Assembly (NCBI RefSeq): GCF_901709675.1
Contig: NC_051108.1
Coordinates: 4,188,631 to 4,252,630, forward strand
Source of the DNA: Syngnathus acus
Lineage: Eukaryota > Chordata > Actinopteri > Syngnathiformes > Syngnathidae
DNA length: 64,000 nt
Direction of reading: 5' to 3'
Part shown: positions 20,947 to 32,900 of the stretch, in pieces
How the letters are laid out: each line of letters begins with the position of its first letter
Position numbering within the stretch: the first letter of the stretch is position 1
Program-made: the position numbers and the translations under genes
The notes under the pieces: model-generated
Told to the model about the DNA's origin: nothing
What the model saw: the letters and a program-made list of their open reading frames with translations, nothing else
Databases searched by the model: none

Positions 20947-23900
20947 ATGAACACATCCAGTGGATCCGATTCGTGCGACAGATTGCGTGGACATGAAGCC
21001 CACCGCAGATTTGCACGGGAAAGAGGCCGAGCTAGTGGGCGAGCAGGTGATGGCCGAACAGCTGAGATGTCAGAGAAGATCAGCACACTGTGCAGCACTT
21101 TGCAGGTACAAGTAGTCATTCCTTTTATATTTAAAATAGATATAATAGAAGATGAAATGTTTTCCAATTCAACTACACTAATTGTCTTGTCATCCTCATG
21201 AATAAATAAAGAACTATAATAGTTCTATGAAGATATATCTGATATCACTGCATATTTTCATGACCACAACACATGACTGCACAATATCTTTAATACGGAT
21301 GCATTTTATGATCCACTGTGTGAATGCTTGACTTTCAGCGGTCACACGATTTGTTCTGACTCTTTGGCAGGATACTAATCGGAACTTGACCAAGGTGGAC
21401 CAGATGCTGGGCCAGTACAGGGAGAATACCGACGACCAGGCTGAGGCCATGGCTTTGGTGAGACACCTGTTCAATCCATTCCCAGTGTAATGAAATTATA
21501 TTACACATTACACAGATGGCTTTTACACAAGGTCAGGGCCACTTCATTTTTATTTTAGTACACTTTCAATTGAAACCTACCCTTGAAATCTAATATTTCG
21601 CTTCCTGAAATTAAACTCAAATTAGACTGAGGTCCTCTCTCAAGCCAGTTTGTTTGTTGTTTCAGCCATCTTTTTTTTTTTTTTTTTTTTTTCCGTTGTC
21701 TAGCTTCGTGATAACCTGGAGGAGTCCATCAGTCAGTTGCAGGCACAGAGGCTGATAAGAACCAATGGTGTTCATAGTAGTGTTTCCGCCTCCAGTTTGC
21801 ACTCCAGTGACCTGGACGGTTGCCCTAGATCAGGTAGGGAACCCGAGCATCCAAAATCTTGTCTGGGTTAATAATATAACAAAGAGATTAAATATGCAGA
21901 GTGATAAAGCTGAATGTGACTGGCGGAGTTTTCCACTGGTCTGCTCACTCTTTATTCATTAATTCCAATGTGACCACAATGTGGAATTACAGATGTCAAA
22001 CATATCAAGTCGACTTCCCCACGAAAAGACTACGCAGGAACGCCAGGGAGCAGGAGGAGGTCTCACTCGGCATGTGTTCGCTTCAAGAATAGCAGCTTGT
22101 CAGGAGAGGATGTAAGAATTTTTTTTTTTAACACACAATTCTTGGATTTCCATTTATTTAGGTTGCATCTCAATCTGATTGGAATGTAATTAAGACAGCA
22201 TATTGTGTTTTAAAGACGAGATCCCACTTTTGTATGTCTTATAATACCAACCATTACAGATCCACACACTGCACCAGTCCTTGAGAGATCTGCGCTGCGA
22301 CCAACAGAGGCTGTCAGTGGACCTGGAACGAGAAATCGTCAGGAGAAATAGGTAATATTTGATCTTCTACTGTATGTGAGCATTAGAACAAGTTTTGTTG
22401 TGGTGCGTGTCCAGTAAGTATTCTATAAAGCGCCTCACTGGGTGTGTTTATGTTGGTTAGAATCACAGCACAGAGAGATATTTTTACTGTCACGAGTTAT
22501 TTCTTTCTGACCAGTAGGTGTCTCTAGTGTGTATCTAAACCCACAAGAAAATCTTTCGTGAACTATCTCAATGTCCACATATTGAAGAAAAAAAAAAACA
22601 CTCTCACTTCATTGGGTATATTTAAATTAGTTGATCAACACAGGAACAAGGGACCATGCTTTAACACATCACAAAATGATCTTGGTTACATTATTTAGCT
22701 AATCAAGATAGAAAATATTATCGGTTTGAATTATCTTACTGTACGGTTTTATGCCACAATGTTAAAAAATACTTTAAAAAAAAAAAAAATACAGAGTCCA
22801 GGGTATGTTGCATGCTGATAGTCACCAATTTTCAAGATTTAACGAGATAAGTGACCTAGAGGGAAAAGATAATGATGTTCTGCAGAGCTGTTGAAGGCCA
22901 CATTGAAAAGTCAAAAAGGCAATTTGTCTCTCAGTATAATTAAAAAGTTTGACAAACCTATTAAACACACTTGACTGGCTCAAACTGAGAACGTATTTTG
23001 CCACTTGAAGGTTGTATAATTGTTTTAGAGTGTGTTGTGTAATATTTTCACTTTTTCTTTTCTGGACAGGGCTGATGTCGACACCAGGATTGTGATCGAG
23101 AGCCTCTCTGATCATGTGACCCCTATACAGCGGCATGACTCTGTAAGTGATTGTGTTTCTGTGTACACTTTGTCCCACGTTAACTATTGCAATTATTTGA
23201 CTTATGTCTCTGCTAATTGTAAAAAAAATTAAATAAACTTCAGATGCCCTTACATCAGCTTGTATGCTCATCCTAAATATTGTCTTAAAAAAAAACTTCT
23301 ATGAGCCAAGTTGTCTGCATTTTTCATACTGTAGTTTTACGCTAGACCACAAGGGGGCACTGTGTTGCTTTACTATAATATTTCATAATACTGTTCACCT
23401 AGGGATGAGCTCACATTGCTGAATACGAAGCAGCTCCCAATTCGATTTATACCCCTCGCCACCATCGTGTCCTAATGGGAGAATGACACACCCAAGGGTG
23501 AGGAAAAATAAATAAAAAATCCATCCCCCTCAGAAAAAACAAACAAAGTAAATAAACGCATAAGAAAATGATGAAGAGGAAATTAATCTATTTTATCTCA
23601 AAAGTCAAGTAGATGAGGGGAAGCGCAAGGCACATTTATTCCCGCTGTGATGTGAATCAAATAGATGATGAGTCACTTGGGTAGCTGTTATTGCTAGCAC
23701 CCGACAATTCATCACTATAGCCTGCTTCGGGATTGAGTGGGATGTGAAGCCCCCCTACAAATCCACACAGTGGCTTATTTAAAAGAGATGTGGAGTCTGG
23801 ATGATGTCATACTAAAGCACCCATCCTGTAAGAACAACTTTCTTATATTTGTTCTATAGACTTTGGAGCGACACAGTTTCAGTGAGAGAGAGGACGCCGT

Positions 23901-26900
23901 GACGTCCAGACTACTGAACGCAGAAAAGGAAAAGTCCAAGGTGAGTACAGATTTTTAATATATTGTAGATTTATAAGTTTTAAAATACTCTGACATCTAA
24001 TAACCACCTCTTTTCAGATGGAGTATGAGCTTGAGAGAGTTCAACGACAACTGACTCAGTCGGAGGACAGCAGAGAGTCGCTGGTTCAACAGGTTTGTAT
24101 TTATTTGATCTGGATGAACTATGCTGGGCGTAAATGTGAATGCACACAGGGAACCTGCCCTGCAAACTCCCCCGAAGGAAATCCCAGTTGTTTAACATTC
24201 CGACGTTTCCGCCACGTGTGGATGATGATTCACAGGTGGAGACGATGCGTGGCGAGCTGCAGCGGACCAGGATGGAGAAGATGGAGCTTCAGAAGGTCTG
24301 GCTGCAGTCTAGTCAGCCTATTCCTGGCAACTCTGCAGGCAGGGAGGAGGGAAGATTACGAGGTGCGCAATGTAGGTGTCAGGAGTGCGATTCAGCAGTT
24401 TTTATTTTATTGAGAAACTATTTAATTAATGTTTTTTTGTAATAAATGAATAATGAAAAAAACGAAAAGGTAGGTAGGTAGATACTTAATACATCCTGCG
24501 AGGGAAGTTAAAAATTATGGAGAACAGTTTGAGCAATAGTGAGAAAATGTCATTTTTAGTACACCGAAGCGGGAACATTAGTTGTAAAACGAGACTTTTA
24601 CGATTATTTTCTGGGGTGGACAAAACAAAGTACACTGAGAAATCAACCAAAAATCTGCAGTGTTTTTTTTTGTTGAGAGGGGGAAAAAATCTCCAAGGCA
24701 AAAGAAAAAAAATGGTAATTTGACAACAAAACATTCATTTGTGGTAGCTTTAGGTGCATGAAGAACTATTTAACAGTTGACATCTTTTTTTAAAACCAAA
24801 CTAAATTAGTGGGGGAAAAAAATTGTTAGTAGCAAGAATAAATTGGAAATTTAGAAAACAACATGGGTTTGATTTTAGAAAGCCTCAGTGGATCAGGACC
24901 TACTTTGCTGGATTTTTCGGGTTTATAAACAGATCAGAACTTGTTTAATTGAACCCTCTCGTTACATAAAATACTGTTGACAACTCCTTTTGTTATGAGC
25001 TCAGAACTTAAGTTGATACCACAATGATTTCCTGTGTGGTTTTCTATTTTGAATATATGTAGACGATTCAGACGTGGAGAAAGAGTTGGCGGAGCTCCGA
25101 GCTCAATTGCGTAAGGTATCAGTCAACAGTGAGGTTGAGGAGCTCAAGAATGCATTGGACCGCAAGGAGAGAGAGCGGATCCAGCTGAGTATCCAATTGG
25201 AGGTGTGTCTATCTTTTTTTTTTTTTTTGGTGCGGTGTTGTTTTTTCCACTTGTTTAAAGGGTATTCCAATTTTAAGTTGCTCAATCTGACCTTTCTCTG
25301 ACCTCTTTCCACTAGGGCTTGTCTGCAGACTTGGCAAGACGGGAGCAACAACAAGTGCGAATGCTTGAACAGCTGAGGGATTTACAGGTATTTCTCACTT
25401 TCATCAGCTCCTGCTGTAAACAATGATTGATTAGTATTGGTTCTTTGATTAGCATCATAAAGTCTATTTTTCAAAATATACACGTTTGCCTTTCTTTTCA
25501 GAGCCGACAGCAGACAGAGAGGACCGAGACTGAGGAGTTACTCCAGGAGAGCACAAGGAGCAGAGAAGAACTAAGGGCCAAGGCCCAAAAGGCCGTGCGT
25601 CAATGGAGGGCAAAGTGCAATCGACTCCAGAAGGAACTGGAAGAAGCTCGGGTTCACATTCAGATGCACACTGACAAAGCAGCACAGGTCAGTCAGGGCA
25701 GGCATTTGTTAACTGACATGAAAAGTACTTACTGACTAGTTTTTCTCTGAGTCTGTGTGAGACTCAGTGTGAAAACTGAGGTAGCTCTCCCCCACGCTTG
25801 AGTAATTCATGTTCATTATTATGCTGTCAAACATACACCATGTGAAAATAACACACATGTTCACGTTTTGATGCTTTGATTTAGTGTCGCTAATAATTAG
25901 TGAAAACGAAGCTTCGGTTTTGCCTCATGAACCAGTTGTATTTTCCCCCCATTTCTCTGGATGGCCCACAAAAATGGGCTGAAAGAAGTCTGACTTGCCA
26001 TTTCGTGAACCATTTTGTTTAAACCAACAGTGCCATCTAGAGGAAGTCAAAAAATACAACTGGTTCATGAAGCAAGTTTGAAGCTTCATTTTCTCATCAC
26101 TAGTTGCTATACAACAAAAAACTTGTGTATCAAAACACACAGTGAACTAAATCTTCCCAAGTACAGTGACTTCTTCTTGTGTAATTGAATTGATAGCTTC
26201 ATCACGTTTAAGCGCAAGTGACTTAACGTGGTAACTTGAGAAACCTAATTTTCAACCGAGACGTCGATATACAATTACACAGCAAAGAGGAACCCGTGTA
26301 CACTGTTACAAAAGATAAGATTTAAAAAAATGGAGAACATCTCTTAGTCTTTGCCATTACTAGCCTCATTAGCATTCATGAAGAAACTTCCAAGAGGTGA
26401 GAAAAGAAGCAGAACATCTCATACCTAGCCTCGTGGTTCAACTCACAAGCATTCTCCGATTTGCATAAAACTACAGTGGCTGAATTATTTATGCTTTTTT
26501 TATTTGGTGCAATTTCTCCATGATGGTTTTTCACAGTTAGAAAAGCCCTGTGAAATAAGCACAAGAAAGGGAATCCTTATAAACTATTAAAATAAACTGT
26601 CATCAATGATAGATGATAAAAACAGTTTAGCTTTATATTAAAATTGCTAGTCAGCTCAAACAAAAGAGTGTTAAGAGCATTTGCGAATGCATTAGAATTT
26701 CTTGCTAATGTTCACAATTTGTGGGGGGGGGGGACTCAAGAGGACTGTGGGATACTTTGCGGTTCTCTCCAGATGCATTTGAGATGATGAGCCAATTTAC
26801 TAGTTAGTGTGAAAAGGGCAGGAGACTCCCACCTGGAATATTTGCTGTGATGTGAATGAATTATGAATTAATTTCCACCCTTTTATTGAATCAGGATGTA

Positions 26901-29900
26901 TTACAAAGAGCTCAATTGAATTATCAGTTCCTTAGCGACAGTAAAGTCCTGAAAATGTCCGAGTATTAGACGCGATCTGCCTCGTTGCCAAGCAGTTTTC
27001 TGTCAATGCAAGAACTCCCGACACTTCCTCCTTCCCTCGTCAAATGTTGGCAGAGCTTTCCCTCCCCGTCGTCTCCTGTGATTCTTTTTTCCCCATCCGT
27101 CTCTCCCTCACTCTTTCTGTTCTTCTCTCCAGGTAGCCAAAGAAAAGGAGGGTTCCCACACCCAGCTAAAGGCGCTGAGCCAGCAGGTTGGAGCTGCCCG
27201 CAGAGAGCTGGCTGAAAGCCTACAACGTTTGGCCCTGTGTGAAGAGGAGCTTCACCGCAAGGATGTGGAGCTCTCCGAGAGCTGCCAGCGCCAACTGGCT
27301 CTAGAGCAGGAAACCCGGGAGGTGAACATCCCTCAATACTGTGTACATCTCAGGAGGCGGCCATTTTGACAATCTGTTAACTGAAAATTGAATCATAGGT
27401 GAAGGAGACCTCGGCTGGTCGTCAGAGAGAAGTTCGGCGGCAGTCGGACAACCTGGCAAGACTGGAGGAAGAGAATCGGAGGCTTGTAGAACAAGCCGAC
27501 ACGCAAATATGTCTCAGTCAGAGACACCAGAATAAGCAGGCGGAGCTCCAGGTTACGCTGAGTCAAATGACTTCAACTCATGCTCAGCTAGCACACCGCT
27601 TAACTGAGGCGGAAGCTTCCAAGAAGGAGCTTCAGAAGGTCACAGCAGAATTGCAGGCCAAGCTGGCCGTAGTTCAGGAAGAGCCGGACACGTTGAGGAA
27701 ACAGCTGCGGCTGGAGAGAGAGGTTCATCAGAAGGAGCTGGACAACCTGAAGGCCACGATTGAAGAAGGCAAGACGAAGAACAAAGACGTGCACGACATG
27801 CTCCGACTCTGCCGTCAGCAGCGCGATGAAATCCAGTCACATCTGAATGATGTTCAGGTTATAATCTTTTTTTTTTTCTTCAAGCATGAAGAAGAAGAAG
27901 AATGCTAAGAAGGTGCACGTTCCTCCCTGATATGGATGAATGTAGGACATTAGCTGTCCTCCTTGGCATTATCAGTGAGGACAAGGACGTGTTCTAGAAA
28001 GTTCTGCCCCATGGGTCCTCTGCAAGCCCACCCAATATTCAAATAGCAGAGCCAGAAGCGTATATTCCCGTTCAGCCTCAGCCATCATTGAGGAATTATA
28101 AGAAACGCTTAAAATAGCTCATTTTTTCCTTGTCCTTGTCCTTTCTTGGTTTCCCCTCCACTGTGTTATCCGTTTTCCTCGTAATCCCTTCCCTTGTCGC
28201 CTCCCTCCAGCTTTAATTTTTCATTTTACTTCTTTTTCCTTGCATCTTTTTATCCCTTGTATTTTTCCTCAGCGGCACACAGTTCATTCCAAGTTCTCAG
28301 TCAATGTTAATTACTCTATAATAATTACTCGATGCGGTTCATAATGTATTTCTCCATCGTCAACACACCTGCTCTCCATTAGGAAGGCGCGGTGTCGGAG
28401 AAGAAGTTATGCGAGGTGCTCCGCGTCAAGTTGGACAGGATGAAGGATGAGTGTGACAAGCTGGCTGCACAGCTCAACGCAAAAGAGGATGCACACGCAC
28501 TCCTCGATAAAAAATACCAGCTGCTTCAATTGGAACTGGAAGAAGTGAGTTGAATCTCTATTTAAATGGTAAAAAATTCTATTCTATATAGTATAGGCTA
28601 CACAACAAAGTGATGAATAACTAGTTTTCAAAATAGAGACTACCGTATTTTCCGCACTATAAGGCGCACCGGATTATAAGGCGCACCTTCAATGAATGGC
28701 CCATTTTAAAACTTTGTCCATATATTAAGGCGCACCGGATTATAAGGCGCACCTTCAATGAATGGCCCATTTTCAAACTTTGTCCATATATAAGTCCATA
28801 TTTGGACACGCCTGCTGTAGTGGCTCAATATTGGTCCACATATAAGGCGCACCGGATTATAAGGCGCACTGTAGGCTTTTGAGAAAATTGGAGGTTTTTA
28901 AGCGCGCCTTATAGTGCGGAAAATACGGTAATAAAAACTGTTCAAATATTTAAAAATGAAATATTGAAATCCAATCAAATATTTAAAAATAACAATTATT
29001 AAAAAAAAAAAGAATGGTAATTAAAATTGCTTACAATATCTCTATTTTTTAAAAGTAAAAACAATTTTACATTTTGGAATTGACATGAATTCGATGCACA
29101 ATTTGTCTCCGCGGGCCACCTAAAATGATGTGGCGGGCCGTATCTGGACCCCCGGTCCAGATCTTTGATACCTGTGCATTACAGGAACAAATTAGCAGGT
29201 GATCAGATCCATTTATTTATTACACACAATTAAAACATATGGAGAAGGTTTTTTGCTTTGTCAGCACTATTTCAAGTACTTTAAATCGTCGGTGTTTTAC
29301 AACAACAGATGGAGTCTTCACTCTCCTCTCTGACAGGGAGGAGGATCTCTTCAGGGTATCCATGTATTGACTCTAAACCGGCTGAAGGGAAAAAAAAAAA
29401 AAAAAAAAAAGACTGTTATTCATGTACCGTGGGTAGTTTTTCACGAAGAGACAGAATGATGACCCACAGTCCCCGTGGCTACACTGTTCAGTTACTTCCT
29501 GCGTCCCTGACATATTGATTGACTGTGCCCTGGAAGAGACCCAGAAACTATTGACAGAGCAGACCAGTTAACCAGGTTCTGTTTGTGTAGGAGGAAAGCA
29601 AATGACACTTTAATGCCTAAAGTTGTTTGTGTTTTTCCACTGCATTTAGCTGTTTTTTGCATTTTTGTTACAAAAAGTATATCCTGATCAACTTCCATAT
29701 TCTCTAAAGGTCAAGTCAGATATGACAGTATCAGAACTTGTCAGACAGGAAGGGAAAGTGGCCCAGATGGAAACAGAACACGAGGCCATTCTTTCTTCCA
29801 TCAGTGATGAACTCGATAGAGCTCTCCAAGGTCTGCCAAGGAATAACTTCCAGGTATGCTACTTTCTGCCCTTTCTTTTTCCATGCCCATCTTCATCAAA

Positions 29901-32900
29901 TGACACCAAAACATGTCGTTTAATGGATTTACATTTGAATTGCATTCATTTTCATTTTGCATGGAAAGCTCACAATTGGCTACTTTTGTTTTAGCAGGCA
30001 ACTAAAAAAGCTGGACCAGTAAAAGACTCCTCCCTTTGGCTAGCGGAGACAAAGGTGTGATTATTGTGTGACTCTTGTCAACCAATCTAGAGATTTTTTT
30101 CCCGCAAATTTATTTCTACAACATAAGAAAACACTCTCCAATCCATTCGGTGTGTATTTTTCCGATTCTGACTAACCAGTCCAAGATACGCTGGCTGCGT
30201 GAGGAGGTGCAGGAGCATGATACAAGAGGAGAACGACTTAGGATGCAGCACAAGCACACCAGGGATGAGTTGAAGGCTCTCACGCAGACTCGGGCCACAG
30301 ACCGAGATGCTCTCTTGCGACGGCTGGACGAACAAGAGAAGCTGTTACTCTCAATCAGCGCTGAAAAAAAAGGTACATTCATTCTGCTATTTGGTACGTT
30401 TGTTAGCATATGAGCACATGGTGACATTTTGATTTGACCTCATTAAATTCAGAATGAACAAAGTGCAAACTTAAGGGATTTCATCCGTTCGCGATAAACA
30501 TCAGCAGATGTACAAATGCTTAATCTAATCTAACAGCAGTAATAAAAAAATGTCACTAGTAATTTGACCCTTTTTTAATAGCTTCTGCGATCCTTTTAAA
30601 TAGTGTCAGCGTCTCAGATTGTGTTCCCTTCGCCTCCGATCTTATCAGTTGATTTCGCAGAAGCTCCTCCTCAGCATACCGCACGCTTCATCTCTTCATC
30701 CACTTCCCTCACCTCTCATCCAGTAATGTGATGTCTAGATCATCAAGTCGTTTCATCAGCAGGTCAGCTCATTTCGATAGATGTTCAGGGCAGACAAGAT
30801 CAGTATGGGTGGAACCAATCAGCCATTTATACAAAAAATAGCTTCCATCTCTTAGACAGGAAATGGAATAACTGATTTTGTAGTGTATACAGTGACTTAA
30901 CATCTTCTCAACAAGGTGACATTCCAATTGCCATAGTTGAACACTTCTAACCTTTGCGAGATTATGGTCGTGGACTCGTCCATCAAATTCTAATGTGAGC
31001 GATGTTTTTATTAAAGCCACTTAATTGCTCACCTCAGGCAACTGCTTGTTAATGGCAGCAGTCAGCAGAACTTTCCCGCACACTTATTTATTATTCATCT
31101 TTGGTTTTCTAATGCCTGTAACATTGTTTGACTTGATGCAAAGAAGTTATGTGTGGACTTTAAACTATAAGAGCTAAAAATAAAGATCCATAATTCAGCT
31201 CTAAATTAATATTTTGGTCATTTGAAGTACCGTATTTTCCGCACTATAAGGCGCACCTTCAATGAATGGCCCATTTTAAAACTTTGTCCATATATAAGGC
31301 GCACCGGATTATAAGGCGCACCTTCAACCCATTTTAAAACTTTGTCCATATATAAGACATATACATTTGTCCCGCCGGCCGGACTTTGGACACGCCTGCT
31401 GTAGTGGCTCAATATTGGGCCATATATAAGACGCACCTGATTATAAGGCGCACTGTCGGCTTTTGAGAAAATTGGAGGTGCGCCTTATAGTGCGGAAAAT
31501 ACGGTATATTTGTTTTCTGTGGTTGAAGAGATGGAGGTTTGCGGTCATCCCCAGGCCGATGTTTGAATTTCAGATGAGCACATAAAGATTTTGTGCACTT
31601 AACAAGTAATTTTTATGGAGCATTTCCAAGCGCAAATGGTTTGCGAAAAGTAGCTGGAGACATCAAGTGTTTTCCGTTTATTTATCAGGGGAGCAGTTCT
31701 CGCATCAGGATGCACTTAAGGCTCAGTGAAGATGCGTTTCAATTTCAAAGCATTTCCCTACGACTCATATCAAGCAACGTGGCAAAGTAATCACTGGAAC
31801 AATTTCACAATAGCTATTTTAAATGTGTTTGAACATTGCCTCTTACATTTTGATTCATGCTTGAATGTCTTGCTGGGAGTTAATTGACACAGCTTGCTAG
31901 GTTAATTTAGCACATTATCATGCAAAGTAAAATGTGTAAATATTGTGGGGTAGTGTGAAATATAATCAGTTACCAAATAACAATGTAATTAGGCAAACGA
32001 TCAGTAATTGCAACTGAAAACAATTTGCTGCCGTAATGATCTGCAAGCTGAAACAATACTTGAACGGCCATTCTAGAATTTAATCACATATCCAAATTTT
32101 CCCCTTAGAGCTGCTGGAGGGGAATCGCAAGAAGGATGAAGAAATGAGAAGCTTGCAGGTTCGTATTCATTGTTCTTCACTTTGATCATGCCACTTGTCT
32201 CCTTCCCACTGTGCGACAACATCCGCCATCACCTTTACTGGTGTCGGACTGCCCCAACCCAGCACCTCCACTCACTTGCCAAGAGTCAAATCCCCGAGAT
32301 CCATCTGCTTCGACTCGACGACACCTGGCAAAAACGTGTGCGCAATTATTCAGCTGTCCCGTACCCAGTCGAGTCATTAATTATGAAGGATGAGCGCTGC
32401 GGAAAGTAAATTGGAAAGACAAGTAGGGGGGAAAGTTTCAGAGTTAAAGAAACCCTTGTTAGAAACTGACAATGCATGCAAAACAGATGGGGGGGGGGGG
32501 GTGTTAGAGGGGCATTTAAGAATCATAGCATCACTTACATGCATCGTTACCGGGGGCATATCAGTCAGAAGCTTGATGAGCAGTCGGGAAAATTTGCTTC
32601 GGTGTGTTTGAAATAAGAAGCCATTTGTCTGTCAAAACCTTAACATTTATTTCCCTTGTTTCCCATTATGAGTCCTCTTCTGTCATCGCACGGAATCCAC
32701 TTTTAGTGTTCGAGCAGATTACCTGGTTTAAATGTCTCTCTGCACAGATGTAATTTGCCAATGGCAGTTTTGTGATCATCTCCCATCTTTTGTCTTTGCA
32801 GGATCGTGTTTTGGATCTTGAGATGGTAAGGTGTCACTGTTTGTGGATACAGATGAGCTAGACATTCAAATTGCAAGTTTAGGTGCAATTATATCTATTG

